A DNA stretch of 64,000 nt from Pontibacter beigongshangensis (lineage in GTDB: Bacteria > Bacteroidota > Bacteroidia > Cytophagales > Hymenobacteraceae). The position numbers were made by a program, and so were the translations under genes. The stretch is taken from positions 1 to 64,000 of the forward strand of contig NZ_VFSD01000004.1 in NCBI RefSeq assembly GCF_014332515.1, read 5' to 3'. This document shows, piece after piece, positions 54,751-63,355 of this stretch; the first letter of the stretch is position 1; each line of letters opens with the position of its first letter. Under the pieces are notes generated by a model. That model had not been told where the DNA came from. It did no database searches and worked only from the letters and a program-made list of their open reading frames with translations.

Positions 54751-55389
54751 ATGAAAAGAATTTTACTCTTACTGATCGTCGCAACTACGGTATTGTCGGG
54801 ATGCGGACCACAGATTTACCAGTCGAACAACTTTGCCGTTGAAAAGCAAAAGCATAAAGTTGTGGCTATTTTGCCCTTCGAAGTTTTAATCGAGGCCAAA
54901 AGACTGCCAAAAGGCGTCACAGCCCAGATGCTTCAGGAGCAGCAGCGCGACTATGGCTATGGCCTGCAGGGCGACGTTTATGGCTACTTCCTGAAACAAA
55001 TGAGCAAGGACCGCTACACGGTTACTTTCCAGGACGTATCTAAAACGAATGCCATCCTGAACGATGCTTTTATTTCTTACGAGGATCTCCGAACGTACTC
55101 TAAAGATGAGCTGTGCCGTATTTTAGGTGTGGATGCGGTGGTGTCCGGTAAAACAACCATGTCGAAACCTATGTCGGACGGCGCTGCCATTGCAGTAGGT
55201 TTGCTGGTGGGTGCCTGGGGGTCTACCAATTCTATCAACACCACTGTAACAGTGCATGAAGGAGAGAAAGGGGACCTGATGTGGAAATACGATTACATGG
55301 CCTCCGGCAGCGTAGGCAGCAGCAGACAGTCGCTTTCTAATGCCTTAATGAAAAACACATCCAAGAAATTCCCTTACAAAAAATCATAA
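54751..55389 (+). CDS. Hypothetical lipoprotein
   Basis: 212 aa. Lipobox LSGC at residues 16-19. The mature part reads KHKVVAILPFEVLIEAKRLPKG...YGYFLKQMSKDRYTVTFQD, then a hydrophobic Gly-rich stretch IAVGLLVGAWG. The overall pattern (conserved LPF, then a TPB6/CsgG-like alpha-beta layout) loosely recalls CsgG or GNA1162-type lipoproteins, but I cannot assign a family. Followed by a terminator. Confidence 0.7.
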   Translation: MKRILLLLIVATTVLSGCGPQIYQSNNFAVEKQKHKVVAILPFEVLIEAKRLPKGVTAQMLQEQQRDYGYGLQGDVYGYFLKQMSKDRYTVTFQDVSKTNAILNDAFISYEDLRTYSKDELCRILGVDAVVSGKTTMSKPMSDGAAIAVGLLVGAWGSTNSINTTVTVHEGEKGDLMWKYDYMASGSVGSSRQSLSNALMKNTSKKFPYKKS

Positions 55390-55440
55390 CACGAAAAAGA
55401 CGCAGGTAAAATGCTCCCCTTCTCTTATTACAAATGTTCA

Positions 55441-55480
55441 TAACAAAAAAGGCCGGTGCATGTACCTGCCTTTTTTGTTA
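55441..55480 (+). terminator. Terminator of the lipoprotein gene
   Basis: TAACAAAAAAGGC (55441-55453) pairs with GCCTTTTTTGTTA (55468-55480), with inner GGT/ACC; T-run in the 3' arm. Confidence 0.8.
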
Positions 55481-55528
55481 AAAGATGGCCCTTGGCACAT
55501 CCTGCTGGCTTAGCTTAAGGAAGTCGAA

Positions 55529-55570
55529 ATTATTCAAATAAAAAATGGCCTCCAGAGGCTTTTCTGCTGA
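55529..55570 (+). repeat. Dispersed intergenic element, copy 19
   Basis: AATTATTCAAATAAAAAATGG, shown in parts: AATTATTCAAATAAAAAA, TGGCCTCCAGAGGC, TTTTCTGCTG. Between convergent genes. Confidence 0.82.
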
Positions 55571-55799
55571 TGGCTTCATTCCTATGACTACCTTATTCCT
55601 GAATGCTCCCCTTTCTTTAGGAAAGTCAAAGAAGAGGCTTTTTGTGCATCAGCAGCAGCAGCCAGTGTGCCGCTGGAAGGATATTTTGATTGAAGGAATC
55701 CGGAATGGCGGTGTATTCCTGGTTCTCAGCCTGACCAGACAAAACTAAGGAAATGGCATAAAGCCCCGCGCACATGCAAACGCTGGAGTCAGCCTCAAA

Positions 55800-55830
55800 A
55801 ACAAAACGGCCACAGCAGGAGCCGTGGCCG
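55800..55830 (-). terminator. Terminator of the PorT-like gene
   Basis: CGGCCAC (minus) pairs with GTGGCCG, 10-base loop, followed on the minus strand by TTTTGTTTTTG. Confidence 0.85.
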
Positions 55831-55859
55831 GGATAATCACCATATCACTAAACACTATC

Positions 55860-56537
55860 TTAAAAGGCAAAACCGATAGAAGCTTTGATCACACTGTTAT
55901 AAGTTTTAAAAGCGGCAGCATTGTCTATGGGGCTAAGGCCGAAGTCGTAGCCGGCGCTCATGTTAAAACCGTTGCTGAAGCGGTAGCCGACACCACCTGT
56001 CATGGCAAAGTCTATCTCGCGCATGCCGCTTTTCATGTCCCACTCCTGGTTGAGAACGTTTATGCCCAGTGCCCCCGCCCGCACCTGTATTTTATTAGAA
56101 AGCAGGTACGATACCTGCGGGCCGGCAAACAAATGGAACCCCTCCCCCACATAAACTTTGGCCAGCACAGGCAGGTCCAGGTACTCGGCTTTGTTGGTAA
56201 CAGTTGCCCTCACATTCAGCCTATCGGCCATTTCGAAAGGTAAAGTTCCGGTTAGTCTGGTGCCTTTCTGGGAGTACTGCAGGCCCGGCTCAATCTCGAA
56301 ACCGGGTGCGATCGGAATGCTCACAAAGGCGCCTGCATGAAAGCCTTCGCGCATCTGCTGCGAAACGGCGCCGTTAGTAAAGTCCATCAGGTTGTTGGCG
56401 CTTTTCACGCTCTCTCCCTGCCAGTTGGCCAGGTTAAGACCTGCTTTAATGCCGAAGCGCACTGGTTGCTGCTGCGCGAACACATCTGGTGCCGTAAACC
56501 CCAACACCAGGGCTATAAGTATGGCTATCTTTTTCAT
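55860..56537 (-). CDS. PorT-family outer-membrane beta-barrel protein
   Basis: 225 aa. Signal peptide of about 21 residues (VFA-QQ). The mature part has the PorT/OmpA-like opening RFGIKAGLNLANW, then EIEPGLQYSQKGTRL, YLDLPVLAKVYVGEGFHLFAGPQVSYLL, GGVGYRF, and ends in an aromatic-rich IKASIGFAF strand typical of outer-membrane insertion. Role unknown; members are common and varied in Bacteroidota. Closed by its own terminator. Confidence 0.88.
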   Translation of the reverse strand: MKKIAILIALVLGFTAPDVFAQQQPVRFGIKAGLNLANWQGESVKSANNLMDFTNGAVSQQMREGFHAGAFVSIPIAPGFEIEPGLQYSQKGTRLTGTLPFEMADRLNVRATVTNKAEYLDLPVLAKVYVGEGFHLFAGPQVSYLLSNKIQVRAGALGINVLNQEWDMKSGMREIDFAMTGGVGYRFSNGFNMSAGYDFGLSPIDNAAAFKTYNSVIKASIGFAF

Positions 56538-56858
56538 GATTCCTCTCCATTAAATATCAAAAGTTTATTTGGAGCCGCGCAGCTACCTGACTAACTAGAA
56601 AAACCGTGCCATTAATGTTGGAACAATCAGTCTTACCAAACAACAAGTATTGCAAACGCCTGATTTTCAGATACAAATATTTAAAACAAAAGCAGCGCCT
56701 GGCCTTGTGGCAAAGTTTTACAGGTTCAGCTGTTGGAGCCGGGAGCGTCTCTGATGGAATGCAATACCCCTGGCAGCCGCTAAAACGCCTGCTTCCCGGC
56801 AACTGTTTCTGCTCCCACTGCCAGGCCGGGTTACTGATAAATCTTCGGCACAAAACAA

Positions 56859-56888
56859 TTGCCTTTGGGCGAGGTTCGCGTACCTTTG
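56859..56888 (+). promoter_or_regulatory. Promoter of the nucleoid-associated protein gene
   Basis: TTG (56859-56861), 19 bases, TACCTTTG (56881-56888), then ATG at 56921. This supports the ATG at 56921 over an earlier in-frame start at 56606. Confidence 0.78.
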
Positions 56889-56920
56889 CAGCTCATAAAA
56901 AAAGCAATTCAGGAAAAGGC

Positions 56921-57973
56921 ATGACAGACAAAAAGCTGGTGCAACTTAAAAAGCTGGCAGTACACCGTGTAGGCAACAAGGCAAAGGAAGAAGGCGTTAT
57001 CGTATCGAAAGACCTCGTGGACCTGCGGGACGAGGAGCTGAACAGGCTGCTGCTGGGCTACTTCCTCTCCCCTTTTAAGCAGGAGGAGTTCTTCCGGTTC
57101 ACCCACACTTCCGACCTCACCCTGAACGAGCTGTTTGCCTATGCCACGCTAATTTTTGGCAAGCCTGAGAGCTTCCATGAGTACTCCATCCATATTCTAA
57201 ACCATCTCTACGAGCAGTCAGACCACCCCAAGGTGAAGAGCGGGGAGCTGTATATTGCCTATTTCTCTGGCTGTGGCCTGGAGGAGGGCACTACCGTAGA
57301 TGCCATCGGTATTTTCAAATCAGAGAATAAAGACACTTTTCTCACTTTTCAGGATGAGGAAGAGGACCTGGCGCTGCAGTACCACGCCGGGGTGAACATA
57401 AAAAGTGTAGACAAGGGCTGCATGATTTTTAATAGCGAGGCCGAAGATGGCTACCGTGTAAAGCTGGTAGATGCCAACAGCACCGATGCCGTTTTCTGGA
57501 AAGAGGATTTCCTGCACGTAACCGAGCTGAAAGACACCAACTTCACCACCAAAACCTACCTGAACCTCTGCAAGGATTTTTCGGAGGAAGTATTTGCTCA
57601 GAAAGACAGCAAAAAAGACCAGATCGATTTTATAAACCGCTCGGTCGACTATTTCTCAAAGAACGAGACCTTCGATCTGGAAGAGTTTACGAGCAGTGTG
57701 ATAGATGAGCCTGAGTCGGCGGAGCGGTTTAAAAGCTACTCCCAGAGTTTTGCCGAGGAACGCGGCCTGGAGCAGTTCGATGACTTCACGATCAATAAAG
57801 CCACGGTGCGCAACATGAAGCGCAAGTTCAGGAACTTTATAAAGCTGGACACACAGATTGAGATAAAGCTGAGCGGCTACAACCCCGAGCAAAGCGAGCA
57901 ATACATGGAGCGTGGCTTCGACGACGACCGGGGCATGCATTTCTACAAGGTCTATTTCCATAGCGAGTCCTGA
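56921..57973 (+). CDS. Nucleoid-associated protein (NdpA/YejK family)
   Basis: 350 aa from ATG 56921, the usual family length (the frame is open 105 codons upstream but that stretch is not protein-like and contains the promoter). LKKLAVHRVGNKAKEEG at the start, an IAYFSGCGLEEGTTVDAIGIFKSE middle, and SEEVFAQKDSKKDQIDFINRSVDYF are family-like. The homologue YejK is a 37-kDa protein of the bacterial nucleoid; its molecular role is unclear. Monocistronic. Confidence 0.85.
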   Translation: MTDKKLVQLKKLAVHRVGNKAKEEGVIVSKDLVDLRDEELNRLLLGYFLSPFKQEEFFRFTHTSDLTLNELFAYATLIFGKPESFHEYSIHILNHLYEQSDHPKVKSGELYIAYFSGCGLEEGTTVDAIGIFKSENKDTFLTFQDEEEDLALQYHAGVNIKSVDKGCMIFNSEAEDGYRVKLVDANSTDAVFWKEDFLHVTELKDTNFTTKTYLNLCKDFSEEVFAQKDSKKDQIDFINRSVDYFSKNETFDLEEFTSSVIDEPESAERFKSYSQSFAEERGLEQFDDFTINKATVRNMKRKFRNFIKLDTQIEIKLSGYNPEQSEQYMERGFDDDRGMHFYKVYFHSES

Positions 57974-58091
57974 GGCAGTAGCGCCTTCCGGGCAGAAGAA
58001 ACCTTTCGGATAATCCGATACGTTTAGTATCGGGCAGGAACATAAAACAGGAATGATTCTTGATTACCTAATGCAGACGAAAATGATACCG

Positions 58092-58523
58092 ATGAAACCT
58101 ATACTCTTTGCTTTACTTTTTGCTCTGGCCGCTCCGGTGGCGAAGGCGCAAACTACTGCGGCAGCCACTCAAAACAGCCAGGCAGGCGCCAGAACGCTGG
58201 AGCAGCGGGCACAGGAAATAACGGCAAGCATGGCCAAACACCTGGGCCTCTCGCCGGAGCAGGTAAAGAAAGTGGGTGCCATAAACCTGGCGAGCATGCA
58301 ACACGCAGAGGCAGCCAAAAAAGAATACAAGGCAAACCCCAAAAAGCTCGTGCAGCAGATGGATATAATTGCACAAACCAGGCTCTCGCAGATAAAAGAA
58401 GCCCTTACCCCCATGCAGTTTGCCCAGTACCAGCAACGCCGCGAGGAGAAAATGGGTGTTCCGCGCGAGGCGCAAAGCAACCCCGCCTCTGGCCAGCCCG
58501 GAGGGTACCAGAATCAAAACTAA
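58092..58523 (+). CDS. Small periplasmic Spy/CpxP-like protein
   Basis: 143 aa from ATG 58092, which opens a clean signal peptide (LFALLFALAAPVAKA-Q); an earlier in-frame ATG (58053) would bury it. The mature part is helical with two LxxxQ-type motifs, LGLSPEQVKKV and LTPMQFAQYQQRREE, as in the Spy/CpxP fold. A Pro/Gly/Gln-rich tail ends it. Chaperone-like function is inferred from that fold only. The next feature starts 5 bases after the stop. Confidence 0.7.
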   Translation: MKPILFALLFALAAPVAKAQTTAAATQNSQAGARTLEQRAQEITASMAKHLGLSPEQVKKVGAINLASMQHAEAAKKEYKANPKKLVQQMDIIAQTRLSQIKEALTPMQFAQYQQRREEKMGVPREAQSNPASGQPGGYQNQN

Positions 58524-58528
58524 GCAGC

Positions 58529-58577
58529 AATTATTCTAATGAAAAACGGCCTCCGGAGCCCATGTATTGCTGCTGCC
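58529..58577 (+). repeat. Dispersed intergenic element, copy 20
   Basis: AATTATTCTAATGAAAAACG, GCCTCCGGAGCC, then TTGCTGCTGCC. It begins 5 bases after the Spy-like stop and faces copy 21. Confidence 0.88.
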
Positions 58578-58635
58578 CTGGCTAAGCCGTGGCTGTCGCA
58601 GACCAGAAGGGTAATTGATTTGTTTCGTTGTACTA

Positions 58636-58683
58636 CAGCAACAGCAGCAAAGCTTCCGGAGGGCCTTTTCATTTAAATAATTT
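58636..58683 (-). repeat. Dispersed intergenic element, copy 21
   Basis: CAGCAACAGCAGC, CTTCCGGAGGG, CCTTTTCATTTAAATAATTT. It overlaps the last two bases of the sterol-desaturase-family gene. With copy 20 it forms an inverted pair about 60 bases apart. Confidence 0.88.
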
Positions 58684-59638
58684 ACTCTGCCGCCACTATT
58701 TCTCTACTTCCATCCTTGGGAGCAGGGCTGCTCTCCGGCGCATCGGCCACAACCTTACTTTGGGCTAGTTGCCGCTGATGTTCCGTTACAAGGGCACCCG
58801 GAGGCTGAAACAGGAGCTGAAAAACTTCTTTTCCGGATCTGGCATGTTTTAAGTCCTGCCAAATATCCAGGTATTCATGAAATACAAGATAGACTGGATT
58901 ATAAGAAGAGACCGGCTTGGTAAGCCCATACACGGGGGCCTCCTCCTCTGCCTGAAAAGTGCCAAACATCCTGTCCCAGATAATAAGCGTGGAGCCGAAA
59001 TTTTTGTCGATATACTTTGGGTTGGACCCGTGGTGGGCGCGGTGATGAGAAGGCGTCACAAACAGGTATTCGACAGGGGCCGGCATTTTGCGGATCAGTT
59101 CCGTATGAATCCAGAACTGGTAGAGCACCGCAACCTGATGGCACACAAAAAAAGTAAACGGGTCGATGCCCAGCAGCGGCACCGGTATAAAAAACACAAA
59201 CTTTATCTGATTTGTCCAGCCGGTGCGGAATGAGACGGAGAAGTTCATCTTGCTGGACGAGTGGTGTGTGACATGGGTGGCCCACCAGAACCGCTGCTCG
59301 TGAGCGATCCGGTGCGCCCAGTACCGGCAAAAATCCACCGCAAGGAAACAAACCAGAAAGCCCCACCAGACTCTGGGCATGGCCCACGGCACCATATTGT
59401 AGATGTGCATGGCAATAGAGAAGAGAAGTATTTTCATCATTCCGCCCAACACCGCATTCACTCCCCCAATGGACAGCGCCGCCAGAAAATCCTTTGTGTG
59501 GTAATAGTTCTTCTTTCGGTAGATGCCTACCAGCCACTCTGCCACCACCGAAAAAATGATCAGGGGGGCTGCATAGTGCATAATCGTTAAATCATTCAGC
59601 TTGTCTAACTGGTCAAAAGTAATACTCTCCTTATCCAT
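58682..59638 (-). CDS. Sterol desaturase / fatty acid hydroxylase superfamily membrane enzyme
   Basis: 318 aa, four to five membrane helices. The eight-His di-iron pattern is visible: HRIAHE, HVTHHSS and HRAHHGSN, with a further His in VCHQVAVLYQFWIH. Such integral-membrane oxygenases hydroxylate or desaturate lipids; the lipid here is unknown. Lone gene, minus strand. Confidence 0.9.
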   Translation of the reverse strand: MDKESITFDQLDKLNDLTIMHYAAPLIIFSVVAEWLVGIYRKKNYYHTKDFLAALSIGGVNAVLGGMMKILLFSIAMHIYNMVPWAMPRVWWGFLVCFLAVDFCRYWAHRIAHEQRFWWATHVTHHSSSKMNFSVSFRTGWTNQIKFVFFIPVPLLGIDPFTFFVCHQVAVLYQFWIHTELIRKMPAPVEYLFVTPSHHRAHHGSNPKYIDKNFGSTLIIWDRMFGTFQAEEEAPVYGLTKPVSSYNPVYLVFHEYLDIWQDLKHARSGKEVFQLLFQPPGALVTEHQRQLAQSKVVADAPESSPAPKDGSREIVAAE

Positions 59639-59909
59639 TCAATACAAATTTCCCTATATACAGTTAATTAGTAAAACGAGTAAACACCTAAAGAGTTAAG
59701 TCCAGGCACAACGATAACCGATAACCCGAAGGAAATGAAGCTGGTAAGGAATGATTATGCTGCAATGGCACGCTGCCAGGTTGCCTTAGCGGTAATCATG
59801 CCACGAATGTGTGTGCGAATAACCGGTAAAAACGCGTATAAACCGGAGCAGGAGGCAGCAAGTTGTTGGCGGATCAACTCAAAACAGCTTTGCTTATCCC
59901 ACCGGCAGC

Positions 59910-59939
59910 TTGTGCCTTTTTACTTATTTTCTAAATTTG
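59910..59939 (+). promoter_or_regulatory. Promoter of the 67-aa gene
   Basis: TTG (59910-59912), 19 bases, TAAATTTG (59932-59939); ATG 13 bases further on. The rest of the gap 59639-59909 shows no feature. Confidence 0.75.
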
Positions 59940-59952
59940 CAGAAAAAGGACT

Positions 59953-60156
59953 ATGAACATCAGAAAGAAAGTGAAGGCCATGCTGCCAACTGAATCGGGC
60001 CGGTTTGCTGCCCTTGATGTATTTATAAAGGCAGCTGAAAAGGATAAGTGGACCGAACAGGAAATGCAGTATGTTATAGATGAAGTGGTAGAGGCACGCT
60101 CAGATGCAGAAGGTTTGGAGGTACTGGAGTCTTACACCGACCAGCCTGGCGCCTGA
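59953..60156 (+). CDS. Hypothetical protein, 67 aa
   Basis: Short, acidic, probably all-helical ([20 protein letters not shown], then [14 protein letters not shown]). No signal peptide or known family. A consensus promoter directly upstream and a hairpin downstream (60182-60215) support a genuine gene. Confidence 0.65.
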   Translation: MNIRKKVKAMLPTESGRFAALDVFIKAAEKDKWTEQEMQYVIDEVVEARSDAEGLEVLESYTDQPGA

Positions 60157-60181
60157 CCAGCCCTATGCCTGTAAAAAAAGG

Positions 60182-60215
60182 AAGCCCGAACTTCCTGAAC
60201 AGGTTTTTCGGGCTT
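60182..60215 (+). terminator. Hairpin 3' of the 67-aa gene
   Basis: AAGCCCGAA pairs with TTCGGGCTT, 16-base loop; no long T-run follows. Confidence 0.5.
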
Positions 60216-60318
60216 GCCTCCGGCTGTTTGAAAATTAATATGCTCCATTAGGGTACGTAGCGTTGACGAACAAACAGCTACAACAGCAACTTCTTTAAAA
60301 CGGATCCTAGTGGTATTG

Positions 60319-60846
60319 TCAGCCTTCTGGTCCACTGGATGCGATAAACTTGGATATCTGAACATTTTTCCATTTTCCCATAATTTCGTCCTGCCGCCCC
60401 ACCAGGATATCGATTCTTTTTCGGATACGCTTGTTCATGGTATCGCGTACGATATAGAGGCCATCCAGTTCTTCCGAAATGCCAGACACCAGCAAAGAAT
60501 CGCCGTAGCTTATCTCGCCGCCCCAGCGGCTGTGCAGGTCCCGGGATACTGCTATCCAACGGTGCTTACCAGGATTTTTTTCGTTGATTTTGGAGCCGTC
60601 GGCAGTAGTGAAGGGGGTATCGTCGGTTTGGCCGGGCTCAGGAAAGTAAACTGTGGCAGTTACTGTGATGGGGGCTGGGGTCTTATTCAGGAGCTGCCCC
60701 GGCTCTTTTTCAGGTTTTGGTATCTCAAAAATTGTAGATTTTTTATTTGTGTCAGGGTGCGGAACATCCGCTTTACTGACTGAAAATTCTTCATCCAAAA
60801 CCATGAAAATGGAGAGTGCTATTGCTAGTAATTTGATCCTAATCAT
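60319..60846 (-). CDS. Exported 3D-domain (double-psi beta-barrel) protein
   Basis: 175 aa from ATG 60846 (an in-frame TTG lies two codons earlier). An N-terminal hydrophobic segment of about 18 residues suggests export. The 3D domain (about 60-150) has ATVYFPEPGQTDDTPFTTADGS, RWIAVSRDLHS, GDSLLVSG and DGLYIVRDTMNKRIRKRIDIL, with the conserved Asp residues. Related barrels (MltA, Rpf-type, RlpA) act on peptidoglycan, so a cell-wall role is possible but unproven. Confidence 0.82.
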   Translation of the reverse strand: MIRIKLLAIALSIFMVLDEEFSVSKADVPHPDTNKKSTIFEIPKPEKEPGQLLNKTPAPITVTATVYFPEPGQTDDTPFTTADGSKINEKNPGKHRWIAVSRDLHSRWGGEISYGDSLLVSGISEELDGLYIVRDTMNKRIRKRIDILVGRQDEIMGKWKNVQISKFIASSGPEG

Positions 60847-61429
60847 GAGCAATCTGTTAGTTGAACATCGGCTTTCTTTTAATAAATGGCTTTAACGATG
60901 TTAACTTTAGTAGGTTGCCTTAGCCCTATCCATTTGTTTAATAGGTCAATTTTTACTAGCAAAAGCTCTCTTAAGCATTTTCACTCAATAGCATTCAATT
61001 CAATATAAAATAGTTCCAAAAAATATTTTTTTCTAATTTTTAACTGACTTTTTTATCAGAATCGGCGCCGCTAGTTAAAGGACTACTCATACTGGAAAAA
61101 ACAAATAAGTATCCCCATAAATTATTGATCTTTTTAAATAAGGAAAGGGCACTTCTAAATGGTGATTACGGAAGCAGGTATTGTATTTTTAAAAGCTGCC
61201 ATGGATTCAGAAATTCTAGATCTTTCAAAATAATCTCAAACCCCAAACAAAAGAACTCAATTTTCTTTTCAGGATTTTTCTCGTCTGTTTTTATTGCCAG
61301 CGACACAACTTATCAGAACTTGTTTCACCTGTTGTACAAGGAGTAAGAACGTGAGACGTGAGACGTGAATTGTTTTCCGCGAGGCAAGGCAACAAAGTCG
61401 TTCCGAAAAGTTAAGACGCAGTCTGTAAA
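60847..61429. other. AT-rich intergenic region
   Basis: 583 bases. The open frame 61125-61346 has no family-like content and biased AT-rich composition; I do not call it. It contains the 25-base sequence shared with 14759-14783. Confidence 0.45.
61296..61320 (+). repeat. 25-base sequence shared with 14759-14783
   Basis: GCCAGCGACACAACTTATC then AGAACT; three differences from the other copy. No inverted repeat follows here. Confidence 0.6.
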
Positions 61430-62176
61430 TCAGCTCTGTCTTTTTTTGAAATATTTATCATACACTACATAGACGATAAACAGCAGCAGGCTTACGCCGC
61501 CGACCCACAGGAGCCCGGACTTCAGGCGATCATTGTTTTCGCCCAGCCAGGCCAGCAGGATAGTTAGAGGAACAATGCCTGCCAGGGTAGCCGCCATAAA
61601 CTTCAGGTAACCCATGCTGGCCAGCCCGGCCACAAAGCTGACAGCATCATTAGAGAGCAGAGGCGAAATGCGCGCGATAATGACGGCCCAGATGCCATAA
61701 TCTTCCACGAAACCCGCCACCTTCCGCTCAGCTTTCCGGCCGATGAGCTTGCTCACCCCCGCCTCTCCAACACCCCGCCCGATCAGGTAGCCAACTGTTG
61801 CGGCCACAGATACAGCCAGAATTGCCAGCAGAGAGCCCCATACCGGACCGTACGCAATAATAGCCACCAGCATGAGCGCCACCACATTTACCACCACCAG
61901 AAACATCTGCGCCACCATGGCTCCTATCAGGAAAAACGGGCCCCAAAAACCAAATTGGCCTACCCACGTCGAAATTTCTTTTTCATCACCGCTTGTCAGC
62001 ACCCCCCATGCTTGCTGCATTTGATCTTTAAAACCAGGGAAAATAAAATACGAAAGAACCAACCCCGCTAAAATAACTCCTGTGAGTATCAAGGGCCATT
62101 TACTTTGCTTTATATCCTCCTGCTTGTCTTGCGTTTGTTTTTCCGGCATACGTTTTCTGGTTGCGTGTTTGGACAT
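61430..62176 (-). CDS. TVP38/TMEM64 (VTT-domain, DedA-like) membrane protein
   Basis: 248 aa (ATG 62176; ATG 62152 is an alternative). After a charged N-terminus, about five to six hydrophobic segments. The VTT domain (about 75-200) has GQFGFWGPFFLIGAMVAQM, GPVWGSLLAILAVSVAATVGYLIGRGVG and the conserved IARISPLLSNDAVSFVAGL. Family members flip or transport lipids. Its 5' end overlaps the rhomboid gene by 77 bases (53 with the later start), unusually long. Confidence 0.9.
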   Translation of the reverse strand: MSKHATRKRMPEKQTQDKQEDIKQSKWPLILTGVILAGLVLSYFIFPGFKDQMQQAWGVLTSGDEKEISTWVGQFGFWGPFFLIGAMVAQMFLVVVNVVALMLVAIIAYGPVWGSLLAILAVSVAATVGYLIGRGVGEAGVSKLIGRKAERKVAGFVEDYGIWAVIIARISPLLSNDAVSFVAGLASMGYLKFMAATLAGIVPLTILLAWLGENNDRLKSGLLWVGGVSLLLFIVYVVYDKYFKKRQS

Positions 62177-62963
62177 TAGACGCAGGAATCACACCCGGAG
62201 TTGCCGCTTCTACCATGCCGGAGGTACGGTTCAGCAGGTACCTGTGATGATACGTGGCGGTAGTGGCCGGAGAAGCTACCTGGTATTTAACATACATGTG
62301 GCCTGAACCGGCGGCAAAGGTGGTGCTAAGGTGCAACTGCTGCAGCTGCTGCTGGTCCGGCGTCAGGGGCTCAGGTGCTTCTATGGGTTGTGGCAGATCT
62401 GCACCGCTGCCAAAAACAATTGCCGCCAGCAGGCCTGCTACCACTCCACCCAGGTGGCCTTCCCAGGATATGCGCTCCTCTGTCGGGAAAAGCCCGTAGA
62501 GGAAGCCGCTGTACAGAAACAAAATAGCCAGAGACACCGCCAGTGCGCTCCTGTCGCGCCGGATCATGCCCAGAAAAAACAGATACCCTACCATGGCATA
62601 CACCACTCCGCTGGCGCCTACATGGTACGACTGCCGGCCAATAAACCAGGTCATCAGTCCGCTGCCTGCATAGCACATAGTTATTACCTGCACCGCCACG
62701 CGGCTATGCAGAAAAATAATTAAACCGGAAAGCAACACGAGCGGGAAAGAGTTTGATAGCAGGTGCGGGACGCCACTATGTATAAGCGGGCTCATAAACA
62801 CACCTATCAGCCCGAAAAACTTGCGTGGCAGCACCCCCAGCCACACCAGCTCGGAGCCGGTCAGGAACTCCATTAGCTTTACAAGCCAGAGCAGCGCCAC
62901 AAATAAGGTTCCCGGCAAAAAACTGTAGGCAAACCGGTCGCTTTCCTCCTGCAATTGGCTCAT
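62100..62963 (-). CDS. Rhomboid-family intramembrane serine protease
   Basis: 287 aa. Six membrane helices over about residues 10-195; catalytic Ser in VGASGVVYAMVG and catalytic His in WEGHLGGVVAGLLAA, with HSGVPHLLSNSFPL upstream forming the oxyanion region. The last 90 residues are a soluble tail. Cleaves membrane proteins within the bilayer. Its C-terminal codons overlap the start of the TVP38 gene, so the two are likely co-transcribed. Confidence 0.92.
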   Translation of the reverse strand: MSQLQEESDRFAYSFLPGTLFVALLWLVKLMEFLTGSELVWLGVLPRKFFGLIGVFMSPLIHSGVPHLLSNSFPLVLLSGLIIFLHSRVAVQVITMCYAGSGLMTWFIGRQSYHVGASGVVYAMVGYLFFLGMIRRDRSALAVSLAILFLYSGFLYGLFPTEERISWEGHLGGVVAGLLAAIVFGSGADLPQPIEAPEPLTPDQQQLQQLHLSTTFAAGSGHMYVKYQVASPATTATYHHRYLLNRTSGMVEAATPGVIPASNVQTRNQKTYAGKTNARQAGGYKAK

Positions 62964-63355
62964 ATAGGTATATCAGTAGGTGAAAATGGGTGCAATGTCA
63001 AATATATAGTTTAGCCAGAATAAACATGTCTGCAACTGGCAAGGTTTTTCTTTGAGCAGATAATTCCCCCTGAGCAGAAAGACTCGGATATGAGCGTAAA
63101 GCGCCAGGGATTGTTGCCATGAAGCCTGGCCATGCTATATCCCGGCCGCTGAAACAACCTATTTGGTCGGTGTCTGCTTACGTAGTTGCTAATGTATCGA
63201 ATTACCAGCGAAATCAGCTAGAAGAAGACTACTACAACCAGATAAAAGCACTTTAGCTGCTATTCGTTATACATAGCATACCAGTGCCAGCAGGCAAAAA
63301 GAACAAACCCAAAATACTTAAAGCAAGTATGTATTTGTTGCATCAATGATTTTAT
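62964..63355. other. Divergent intergenic region, no gene seen
   Basis: 392 bases between the rhomboid gene and the GH3 gene. No dispersed element, terminator or clear promoter was recognised. Confidence 0.4.

Noticed and set aside
61125..61346. 73-aa open frame in the AT-rich gap
   Set aside because: Low-complexity AT-driven composition; no supporting signals.
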